Shown here in pieces: positions 51,229-58,720 of a stretch of DNA of 64,000 nucleotides (position 1 is the first letter of the stretch; each line of letters begins with the position of its first letter). The DNA is from JBCCMF01 sp038747545 (GTDB taxonomy: Bacteria > Bacteroidota > Rhodothermia > Rhodothermales > JBCCMF01). Location: contig JBCDJT010000006.1 in NCBI GenBank assembly GCA_038747545.1, forward strand, positions 1 through 64,000. The letters are read 5' to 3'. The notes below the pieces were generated by a model, which did no database searches, was not told the DNA's origin, and saw only the letters and a program-made list of their open reading frames with translations. A program made the translations under genes and the position numbers.

Positions 51229-52887
51229 CTAGGTCTGCAGGACACCTACTTTGAAATCCGGCATCTCCGGGTTGTGATCGGCCATCTCGAGGCCGCGACT
51301 CAGCCAAGCCCGCGTAGCCGTAGGCTCGATAATCTCATCTACCCAGAGGCGGGCCGCAGCATAGTACGGGTCAGCCTGGGCGTCGTAGCGGGCCTGGATG
51401 GTGGCGAGGAGGGCAGCTTTGTCCTCCTCGGAGAGGGCTTGGCCTTGCCGTTCGAGCTTGGAGACCTGGATCTGCGCCAGCGTCTTGGCGGCTTGCGCGC
51501 CCCCCATGACCGCGATGCGCGCTGAGGGCCAAGCGCAGATGAGGCGCGGGTCGTAGGCACGTCCGCACATGGCGTAGTTGCCCGCCCCGTACGAGTTGCC
51601 CACGATCACCGTGAACTTGGGCACGACCGAGTTGGAGACGGCGTTGACCATCTTGGCGCCGTCCTTGATGATGCCGCCGTGCTCTGAGCGTTTGCCCACC
51701 ATGAAGCCGGTTACATCTTGGAGGAACACCAGTGGGATGCGCTTCTGGTTGCAGTTCATGATGAACCGCGCCGCCTTATCGGCCGAGTCGCTGTAGATGA
51801 CGCCGCCCACCTGCATCTCGCCCGACGCGGTCTTCACCACTTGCCGCTGGTTAGCCACGATGCCGACGCTCCAGCCGTCGATGCGCGCGTAGCCGGTGAG
51901 TAGCGTTTGGCCATACTCGGCTTTGTACGGCGTCCACGAGCCGGCGTCGATGAGGCGGGCGAGCACCTCGTGCATGTCGTAAGGTTGTTGGCCGGATTGC
52001 GGGAAGAGGTCGAGCAGGTCGTCGGCGGGGAAGGCGGGGGCGACAGGCGTAGCACGGGTGAAGCCCGCCCGCTCCGAGGGGCCGAGGTGTGAGACGAGGT
52101 CGCGGATGGTGGCGAGGCACGTCGCATCGTCGGGCATGTGGTAGTCGGTGACGCCCGAGATGTGCGAGTGCGTTGCCGCGCCGCCCAGCGTTTCTTTGTC
52201 GACAACCTCGCCGATGGCCGCCTTGACCAAGAACGGCCCCGCCAGGAAAACCGAGCCTGTGCCGTCCACAATCAGCGCCTCGTCGCTCATAATAGGCAGG
52301 TACGCGCCGCCCGCCACGCAGCTGCCCATGATGGCGGCGATCTGCGGGATGCCTTTGCTCGACAGCACCGCATTGTTGCGGAAGATGCGGCCGAAGTGCT
52401 CCTTGTCCGGGAAGATCTCATCCTGCATCGGCAGGTAGACGCCCGCCGAGTCCACGAGGTAGATGATGGGCACGTGGTTCTCCAGCGCGATCTCCTGGGC
52501 GCGCAGGTTCTTCTTGGCGGTGATCGGAAACCAGGCGCCCGCCTTCACGGTGGCGTCGTTGGCGACGATCAGGCACAGCCGCCCGTGAATCTTGCCAAGG
52601 CCCATCACGGTGCCCGCCGACGGGCAGCCGCCCTCGTCTTCGTACATGCCGTACCCCGCGAACGTCCCGATCTCGGTAAAGTCAGCAGCGTCGTCCAGCA
52701 GTGCTGCGACGCGTTCGCGGGCCGTGAGCTTTCCACGCTTGTGCTCGCGGTCGATGCGCTTCTGCCCGCCGCCCAGCGCGACCGTGGCGCGGCGTGCCTT
52801 CAAGGTGTCGAGGAGGGTTTGGTAGTGGGTCCGGCGGCGCTTGGCAGCGCTGGTCGCTGGAGCCTCGTGGCCAATAGAGGTGGGCAT
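51229..52887 (-). CDS. Acyl-CoA carboxylase, carboxyltransferase (beta) subunit
   Basis: The product is 552 residues from the Met giving MPTSIGHEAPATSAAKRR; 38 further upstream codons are open. Family blocks are RIDREHKRGKLTARERV, GKIHGRLCLIVANDATVKAG, YLVDSAGVYLPMQDEIFPD, the oxyanion region AAIMGSCVAGGAYLPIMSDE, and RIAVMGGAQAAKTLAQIQ near the end. Overall it looks most like the beta subunit of methylcrotonyl-CoA carboxylase (leucine degradation) rather than AccD or propionyl-CoA carboxylase. The biotin carboxylase/carrier alpha subunit usually encoded next to it is absent here. Confidence 0.9.
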   Translation of the reverse strand: MPTSIGHEAPATSAAKRRRTHYQTLLDTLKARRATVALGGGQKRIDREHKRGKLTARERVAALLDDAADFTEIGTFAGYGMYEDEGGCPSAGTVMGLGKIHGRLCLIVANDATVKAGAWFPITAKKNLRAQEIALENHVPIIYLVDSAGVYLPMQDEIFPDKEHFGRIFRNNAVLSSKGIPQIAAIMGSCVAGGAYLPIMSDEALIVDGTGSVFLAGPFLVKAAIGEVVDKETLGGAATHSHISGVTDYHMPDDATCLATIRDLVSHLGPSERAGFTRATPVAPAFPADDLLDLFPQSGQQPYDMHEVLARLIDAGSWTPYKAEYGQTLLTGYARIDGWSVGIVANQRQVVKTASGEMQVGGVIYSDSADKAARFIMNCNQKRIPLVFLQDVTGFMVGKRSEHGGIIKDGAKMVNAVSNSVVPKFTVIVGNSYGAGNYAMCGRAYDPRLICAWPSARIAVMGGAQAAKTLAQIQVSKLERQGQALSEEDKAALLATIQARYDAQADPYYAAARLWVDEIIEPTATRAWLSRGLEMADHNPEMPDFKVGVLQT

Positions 52888-53079
52888 GGCATCAGGAGTC
52901 GTGCTGAAATCGGCGCCTGATACCGCCAAGGCGGAAGCGGTTCCGGCGGCAAGGTACTCTTCGTCAGGGATTAGCACGCGTCTCGCAAACAACCCGGGCA
53001 TGCAATAAGCGGCCTCGCCGTGGCGTTGCTAAACCTCCCCCAAGGTGATGCAATTCTAACCATCTACCTTCTTTTCATC

Positions 53080-53895
53080 ATGATTAAGCGTTTCAACCTG
53101 AGCAGCCTTTGTGGCCTGCTTGCCCTGGTACTCCTCACTCTGCCTGTTCAAGCACAAGACCGTGAGGACGAGAACACTACCGTCATTGAGATCACCAAAG
53201 ATGGCTCCGTCACGATCAACGGCGAGGCTATGGACACCGACCGCAATGCGATCGATGTAGACGGTGCGTTTGTCATCCGCATGAAAGACGACAACGGTGA
53301 CACCATTCGGGTCTACCGCTCGGCCGATGATCGCCCCAATGTCTTCACCCGGTTCCGGGGCTTAGACGATGACGACATACGCCTAGACCTGGAAGACTTC
53401 TTCGCCGACCGCGATATGGATGCCCAGCTTCAGTTTCGGAGGGGCGTCGAGCTAAACAACCTCTTTCGTGGCCCAAACGGCGTTCGTTGGGGCAGCGGTA
53501 CGATTGGCCCTGAGTACCGCGTGTTCTCCAGCGATGACGACGCTGCCCTCTCGGTGTTCGGAAACCGCCTCAGTGACCTGTCGCGTGAAGCCGAGCAGGA
53601 ACAGCTCAAAAACCGAGTGCAGATCCTAAAGCTCGAACGCGAGGCGGCAGCGTTGGCACAGCAAGCTCGCCGCACATCGGGGGCCGAACGTGAGGAGCTT
53701 GAAGCCGAACTCGACGCGCAACTCGACGACATCTTTGAGATGAAGATGGAGCTGCGTCAGGCTGAGATCAAGCTGCTGGAAGAACAGCTCGCCGAAGCCC
53801 GCACGGCTTTCGAGAAGCGCTCAGCTGAGCGCGAGCGCATGATCGAGCGCCGGAAACGTGAGCTGCTTGGCGAGCGCGACGCGCTGGACTGGTAA
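53080..53895 (+). CDS. Exported coiled-coil protein of unknown function
   Basis: The product is 271 residues from ATG 53080. The signal peptide is MIKRFNLSSLCGLLALVLLT with cleavage near VQAQ. Residues ~28-165 form an acidic beta-like domain (TTVIEITKDGSVTINGEAMD, AFVIRMKDDNGDTIRVYRS). Residues ~170-271 are one long charged coiled coil (EQLKNRVQILKLEREAAALA, EREELEAELDAQLDDIFEMK). No family was recognised. It converges with the NamZ-like gene with a 5-bp gap. Confidence 0.75.
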   Translation: MIKRFNLSSLCGLLALVLLTLPVQAQDREDENTTVIEITKDGSVTINGEAMDTDRNAIDVDGAFVIRMKDDNGDTIRVYRSADDRPNVFTRFRGLDDDDIRLDLEDFFADRDMDAQLQFRRGVELNNLFRGPNGVRWGSGTIGPEYRVFSSDDDAALSVFGNRLSDLSREAEQEQLKNRVQILKLEREAAALAQQARRTSGAEREELEAELDAQLDDIFEMKMELRQAEIKLLEEQLAEARTAFEKRSAERERMIERRKRELLGERDALDW

Positions 53896-53900
53896 GCCCG

Positions 53901-55196
53901 TCAGTCGTACAGCAGGTACGGCTCACGCAAGGCCTGGAACCGCCCGACGTCATCGGCCCACGAGGCCACGATGGCGTCGGGCGTTGCTTTGTCTAGCAGG
54001 AGCATGCGGAACTGGGTAGTGCCCGCCAGCTTGGCGAGCCAATCGGCCTTGAGGAAGTCGTCAGGCTGTGCCTGATAGAACGCATGCAGTACGTGGACGC
54101 CCGCCGCCACGGGCTGGAGTGCCGTGGCATCAGTGACGGCGAGACGTACGCCGTTGAGGCTGCGGTCCTTGAGCTTCGGGTTTGCCGACATGCCTGGTAT
54201 GCTGCGTGGTGTGAACGCCTCTGAGGTAAACGTCAGGCCCGCCAAGCCCGCTGTGTTCAGGGCAGCCGTAATGGCGTCGTGCGGTGCATCGGGCGCGCCG
54301 ACGAGCAGAAACGGCGTCTCGGTACCTCGACCTTCGCTCGCCGTGGTGCCCTCGAAGAAGCAGGTGCCCGCGTACACCTGCGCCGTCTCAAAATCAGGGA
54401 TATTGGGGCTGGTGGGCATCCAGGGCAGGCCCGTGTCCGGCCATCGCATGGCCCGCGTCCACCCTTGCATCGGCACAACGGTGAGGTCGAGGTTGTCGAG
54501 GCCGTCCAGCCAGCCTTCGCCTTTGATCATCTGCGCCAGTTCACCGACCGTCAGGCCATGCACGACAGGAATTGGGTAGGCACCCACGAACGAGGTGTGT
54601 TCGGGCTCCAGCGTCCAACCCTCCACCAAGTCGCCTCCGAGCGGGTTCGGACGGTCAAGCACGACAAACGGCAGCCCGGCCTCTGCTGCCGCTTGCATGG
54701 CGTAGCCCATCGTCGAGATGTAGGTGTAGAACCGCGCGCCCACATCCTGGATGTCGAAAACGAGCACATCGACGTTGGTAAGCATGGTAGGCGTCGGTTT
54801 GCGCGTGCGGCCGTAGAGGCTGTAGATCGGTGCGCCCGTTGCATCGTCAATGCCGTCGTCTACCTTCTCGCCCGCATCGGCATCGCCGCGCAGGCCGTGC
54901 TCCGGGCCGAACAGCGCCGCCAGCGTCACGCCCTCGGCTGCGTGTAGCGCATCGGCGAGGTGCAGCGTATCCACCCGCCCTGTATGGTTGGTGATGAGCC
55001 CGACGCGCTGGCCCCGCAGCGATGCGAAGCCCTCGTCGTACCATGCTGCAGCACCAGTCTCCGCGGTTACTGTGGGCAGCGCTGAGGAGGCAGGTTGCGT
55101 GGGAGTAGGGCTGGAGGCGGGCTCGGGCTGGCAGCCAGCAAAGAGGAGGACAAGGAAGGCAATGCGTAGCATAGGCGCGCGGCTAGGCTGCTTCAT
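53901..55196 (-). CDS. namZ: Exo-beta-N-acetylmuramidase NamZ-like lipoprotein (DUF1343)
   Basis: The product is 431 residues from ATG 55196; ATG 55172 (MLRIAFLVLLFAGCQ) gives the tightest lipoprotein signal. The DUF1343 blocks are GQRVGLITNHTGR, LAALFGPEHGLRGDADAGE, IYSLYGRTRKPTPTML, DIQDVGARFYTYISTMGYAM, VLDRPNPLGG, and PFLLVGAPDAP. The founding member from Tannerella removes terminal N-acetylmuramic acid from peptidoglycan fragments, allowing MurNAc recovery. Location in the envelope is inferred from the lipobox. Its 5' end overlaps the small membrane-protein frame by 14 bp. Confidence 0.92.
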   Translation of the reverse strand: MKQPSRAPMLRIAFLVLLFAGCQPEPASSPTPTQPASSALPTVTAETGAAAWYDEGFASLRGQRVGLITNHTGRVDTLHLADALHAAEGVTLAALFGPEHGLRGDADAGEKVDDGIDDATGAPIYSLYGRTRKPTPTMLTNVDVLVFDIQDVGARFYTYISTMGYAMQAAAEAGLPFVVLDRPNPLGGDLVEGWTLEPEHTSFVGAYPIPVVHGLTVGELAQMIKGEGWLDGLDNLDLTVVPMQGWTRAMRWPDTGLPWMPTSPNIPDFETAQVYAGTCFFEGTTASEGRGTETPFLLVGAPDAPHDAITAALNTAGLAGLTFTSEAFTPRSIPGMSANPKLKDRSLNGVRLAVTDATALQPVAAGVHVLHAFYQAQPDDFLKADWLAKLAGTTQFRMLLLDKATPDAIVASWADDVGRFQALREPYLLYD

Positions 55197-55422
55197 GAGC
55201 TGTGGATTCGAGACTGGCAACGCGTGCCTGAAGCTTGTTGAACGCCAGTCGCTGCATATGGGACCAAAGGCCAACAACGGCCGCAACAGCACTCAGTTCA
55301 GCGCTCAAGGGCTCATCGAAACCCTGCATCCACCACAGCATGAAGTAAAACAGGAAGATGTGGGATACGAAGAGGAACAGCTGACTCGACCATCCTGTGC
55401 CATTCACGAGCCGATTGTACAT
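55183..55422 (-). CDS. Small membrane protein (hypothetical)
   Basis: The product is 79 residues from ATG 55422, MYNRLVNGTGWSS. Upstream in-frame starts lie within or before the ndk terminator hairpin and are therefore unlikely. One or two hydrophobic segments (QLFLFVSHIFLFYFMLWWM and AELSAVAAVVGLWS) precede a helical tail KLQARVASLESTAHEAA. No family was recognised. It overlaps the NamZ-like start by 14 bp, so it could be its translational leader. Expression is uncertain. Confidence 0.45.
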   Translation of the reverse strand: MYNRLVNGTGWSSQLFLFVSHIFLFYFMLWWMQGFDEPLSAELSAVAAVVGLWSHMQRLAFNKLQARVASLESTAHEAA

Positions 55423-55464
55423 GTAGCCTGTGTCATTTGGTGAAATGAGGAGGCGGTAACATAC

Positions 55465-55496
55465 AAAAACCCCACCCAGCATGAGGCTGGGTGGGG
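55465..55496 (-). terminator. Strong intrinsic terminator of ndk
   Basis: An 11-bp perfect stem (CCCCACCCAGC, 55470-55480, with GCTGGGTGGGG, 55486-55496) has a 5-nt loop. On the minus strand, five T residues follow immediately (55469-55465). It begins 27 bp after the ndk stop. This is the clearest terminator in the window. Confidence 0.88.
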
Positions 55497-55522
55497 CAGA
55501 AAAGCAGCTAGCAGCTTTGCCC

Positions 55523-55945
55523 TTACGAGTTGGCAACGATGATGTGCTCGGGGAAGAAGTAGTTGGCCTCCAGCTTGCCGTTCTCCTCCGAGTCGGAGCC
55601 GTGTACGATGTTCTCGCCCATCGAGTCGGCGAAGTCGCGGCGGATGGTGCCTTCGTCGGCGTTGGCAGGGTTCGTGGCGCCGATCAGCGTGCGGAAGTCA
55701 GCCACGGCGTTGTCCTTTTCAAGCACGATGGGCACGCAGGGACCGCTCGACATGAAGTCGGTCAGCTCGCCGAAGAAGGGGCGCTCTTTGTGGACGGCGT
55801 AAAAGCCTTCGGCTTCGGCTTTCGTAAGGCGGACCATCCTCAGGGCGCGCACGGTGAAGCCAGCCTCTTGGATGCGGCGGATGACTTCGCCGATCAAGTT
55901 CTTTCGGACACAATCGGGCTTGAGAATGGCGAGGGTGCGTTGCAT
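55523..55945 (-). CDS. ndk: Nucleoside diphosphate kinase
   Basis: The product is 140 residues, full family length. It transfers the gamma phosphate from ATP to nucleoside diphosphates through phospho-His115 in the signature NIVHGSDSEE. MQRTLAILKPDCVRKNLIGEV, FYAVHKERPFFGEL and TIRRDFADSMGEN complete the active site. It is monocistronic with its own terminator. The upstream gap of 87 bp separates it from the TonB-dependent receptor stop. Confidence 0.98.
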   Translation of the reverse strand: MQRTLAILKPDCVRKNLIGEVIRRIQEAGFTVRALRMVRLTKAEAEGFYAVHKERPFFGELTDFMSSGPCVPIVLEKDNAVADFRTLIGATNPANADEGTIRRDFADSMGENIVHGSDSEENGKLEANYFFPEHIIVANS

Positions 55946-56032
55946 GTAACCTTTGGGATTGATGTTGAATCAGCCCTAAAAACTACATTCAGACGTGTCG
56001 CACCGACATTGATCGTTCGTGAAAAGAAGCTG

Positions 56033-58324
56033 CTACCGAGCGCGGAAGTCCCAACTCAGCCCGATGGAAGGCAGGCGCGGCAGCCAACTGTCTTGGCCGC
56101 GGATGACGTCGATGCCTCCGCGCCCGTTGCCCACCACGTCGTAGAAGTAGACGCGCGGATTGTCGCGGTTGTACAGGTTGACGACCTCTAGGAAGACGGT
56201 CATGCGGCTCTGCCCGATGTCGAAGTAGCGGCTGGCGCGGAGGTCGAGCTTGTGGAAGCCTGGGTAGCGACCGCTGCGTGGCTCGGCGTATTGTCCGACC
56301 ACGCGGCCATCGCCAGCGACAGAGAACGTGAGCGGTGTGTAGGGCCATCCGGTGTGATAGCCCCACGACAGGTGGACCCGCCACTGGCCCGAGGGGCGAT
56401 AGCTCACATCGGCGTAGATGGCGTGGGTCTGGTCGAAGCTGCGCACGGCGGTGAGGGTGCCGACGGTCTCCTCCACGCGGCTCAGCGTGTAGCTGCCAGA
56501 CCAGTCGAACGCGCCTTGCTGGCCCTGGACGAGGAACTCCAGGCCACGCGCCTCGCCAGAATCTGGGACATAGCCAAAGCGGCTGCCGCCGATCTCGGGG
56601 AAGAAGTCTGTAGGGTCGCTGTTGAAGTTGTCGAAGCGCGGCTGCAGGTTGCGCAACGGTTTCTGGTAGGCTTCCACGCGAACGCTCAAGTTTTGCTTGA
56701 ACCGATGCTCGATACCGATGACGCGGTGCTCGGCGAGTTCGGCGCCACTGAAGGTCACCTCGCCGTCTTCAATATTTAGCCCTTCGATGGGGTGGGTCTG
56801 ATAAAAGTAGCCCCAGCCCACCCGCAGCGCGGTGCGAGGCGCCAATTGGTACGCGGCGTTGATGCGCGGGCTGAACAGGTCGTCGTCAGTCCAGGTGGCG
56901 CGGTCGTAGCGGACACCTGCATCGACGGTGAGCGCGGGGAGGACGCGGGTACGAGCGCCCGCGTACAGGGCGAGTTCGGTGCCGTCGGGCTCCAGGGTGA
57001 AGCGGTTGGTGGCGTAGTCCAGCTGCCCCTGGTTGTTGCGCCCGACCTCCTCTCGCACGAAGTAGTCGTACTCGGCGTCCAAGCGCTTCAGGTCGAAGCC
57101 TGCTTTGAGCAGCAGGTTGTCGTTTGCGTCGTACGTCCAGTCCTGGCGCAAGCCGAGGGACGTAAACTGCCGCGTGTCGTCGACCTGCCAGTTCAGTTCG
57201 TTGGTGGAATTGAAGAACTCAACGCCGTCTCGGCTGTGGTCTACGACGCCGATGGAGGCCACGGTCTGGCTCAGCAGGCGCGGCGTCCAGATGGCGTTCC
57301 AGGTGCTCCAGAGGTACGTGTTGCCATAGGCGGTGGTGATGTCATCGCCACCATCGTCCGAGAGGTCAGTGTCGTCGCGGGAGCCGATGAACTGGAGGCC
57401 GAGGCGGTGCTTGGTGTTGAAGCGGTAGCTGGTCTTGGCGAAGAGGTCGTAGTAGGTGGGCCGGAAGGCGTCGTCTTCGTCGAGCAGCGTGAGGATGAGG
57501 TCGAGGTAGCCGCGCCGGCCGAGGACCAGCCAGGCGCCCTTGTCCTCGGCGAAGGTGCCCGAACCCATTGCGCGGAAGTTGGTGAGGCTGATGCCCGCGC
57601 CAAAGCGCGTCTCACCGGGTGGCGGCGTGTGGCTGGTGATGTTGAACACGCCGCTGAGGCGGTCGCCGTACTCGACGGGGAAGGCGCCGGTCATCATGTC
57701 GATGCCGCCGATGGCTTCGACGTCAAGGATGCTCAGCCCGCCGCCGCCGATGTCTTTGAGGTGGAAGGGCTCATAGAGTTCGAGGCCGTCGAGCATGACG
57801 AGCACTTCGTTGTTAGCCCCGCCGCGCACGTTGAACGACGAGGAGAAGTCGTTGCCGGAGAGCCCCGGCAGTCGCGTGACGGCACGGAAGACATCCTCGC
57901 CCAGCTGCGGTACGCCCTGGATGTCCTCGCGGCTCATCATGTTCTCCACCGTGGGCCGCGCCTGCATCACCGAGAAGCGCCCTGGTGTGACTACGACTTC
58001 GCGGAGCGATACGGCACGCGGCGCCATCGCGAGGTCAACCGTAGTCGTCGCGCCATCGCTGACCGTCACATCATCGGAGGTCACAGCTTCGAAGCCCAGC
58101 ATCGACGCTGTCAGCCGATACGTGCCTCCCGCGACATTGGGGATCGCATATCGCCCATCGGCATCAGTGGCGCTGCCTGTGGTCGTCCCCTCGATCACCA
58201 CGTTGGCGCCGATCAGCGGCTCGCCCGTCCCGGCGTCGGTGACAGTACCGGCTATGCTACCCTGCGCGTGAACAGAGGTGGCGAGGGACAGGCTGCAGAG
58301 AAGCAGGAGAAGAAGACGAGGCAT
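56033..58324 (-). CDS. TonB-dependent receptor with N-terminal carboxypeptidase-like regulatory domain
   Basis: The product is 763 residues from ATG 58324 (MPRLLLLLLCSLSLATSVHA, signal peptide); a Met nine codons upstream is possible. After cleavage, a CarboxypepD_reg-like domain (GSIAGTVTDAGTGEPLIGAN, GRYAIPNVAGGTYRLTASML) is followed by the plug (VSLREVVVTPGRF, FSSSFNVRGGANNEVLVMLD) and a 22-strand-type barrel ending in SIGLSWDFRAR. A SusD partner is absent, so it is not a classic glycan SusCD pair; a siderophore, cobalamin or other ligand is possible. No metal-uptake genes adjoin it. Confidence 0.92.
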   Translation of the reverse strand: MPRLLLLLLCSLSLATSVHAQGSIAGTVTDAGTGEPLIGANVVIEGTTTGSATDADGRYAIPNVAGGTYRLTASMLGFEAVTSDDVTVSDGATTTVDLAMAPRAVSLREVVVTPGRFSVMQARPTVENMMSREDIQGVPQLGEDVFRAVTRLPGLSGNDFSSSFNVRGGANNEVLVMLDGLELYEPFHLKDIGGGGLSILDVEAIGGIDMMTGAFPVEYGDRLSGVFNITSHTPPPGETRFGAGISLTNFRAMGSGTFAEDKGAWLVLGRRGYLDLILTLLDEDDAFRPTYYDLFAKTSYRFNTKHRLGLQFIGSRDDTDLSDDGGDDITTAYGNTYLWSTWNAIWTPRLLSQTVASIGVVDHSRDGVEFFNSTNELNWQVDDTRQFTSLGLRQDWTYDANDNLLLKAGFDLKRLDAEYDYFVREEVGRNNQGQLDYATNRFTLEPDGTELALYAGARTRVLPALTVDAGVRYDRATWTDDDLFSPRINAAYQLAPRTALRVGWGYFYQTHPIEGLNIEDGEVTFSGAELAEHRVIGIEHRFKQNLSVRVEAYQKPLRNLQPRFDNFNSDPTDFFPEIGGSRFGYVPDSGEARGLEFLVQGQQGAFDWSGSYTLSRVEETVGTLTAVRSFDQTHAIYADVSYRPSGQWRVHLSWGYHTGWPYTPLTFSVAGDGRVVGQYAEPRSGRYPGFHKLDLRASRYFDIGQSRMTVFLEVVNLYNRDNPRVYFYDVVGNGRGGIDVIRGQDSWLPRLPSIGLSWDFRAR

Positions 58325-58720
58325 CAGGCGTGAGCTGGTGGTGAACGACACGGCAATCTGGACGAATCAGATCTGGAGAGGTTACAACGCCGTCACGACT
58401 TGTGTGGAGTAAAGAGCGGTACCGCGTACAATTGCCTGTCTCTAAAGTACGTGCAGTCAACGGGACCACCTCGAGAGGTCACTACCGTTCACCAGGCAGG
58501 CTCGCCATCAGTGAATCGACTTTGGCAATGGGCACTTGATTTAGACAGCTTGAGGTGGGCTTCGTGGACAAGGCCTGTGGTGTTGCGTGTATGGACGGAA
58601 AGATGTGCGGGGTAACGAAAAAAAGCGATCGAGCAATGAGCAGTTTGCCTATGATTTCTGGCTAGGGGGAGTAGTGACCCTGCACACGCTGCCCACGCCT
58701 GGGCATATCCCAATCAATTC
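58325..58720. other. 396-bp intergenic region between divergent surface-protein genes
   Basis: No gene is supported here. It should contain promoters for both the TonB-dependent receptor (minus) and the beta-helix T9SS protein (plus). A small inverted repeat (ACCTC-GA-GAGGT) is at 58468-58479, and A-runs occur near 58620. A TTTG element occurs at 58646-58649, but a full Bacteroidota -33/-7 pair could not be fixed. Nothing resembling a riboswitch was recognised. Confidence 0.4.

Noticed and set aside
56792..58333. Open frame of 513 codons antisense to the TonB-dependent receptor
   Set aside because: Same cause; the Val/Glu/Ala/Asp-rich translation has no signal, domain or hydrophobic rhythm, whereas the receptor frame is unmistakable.
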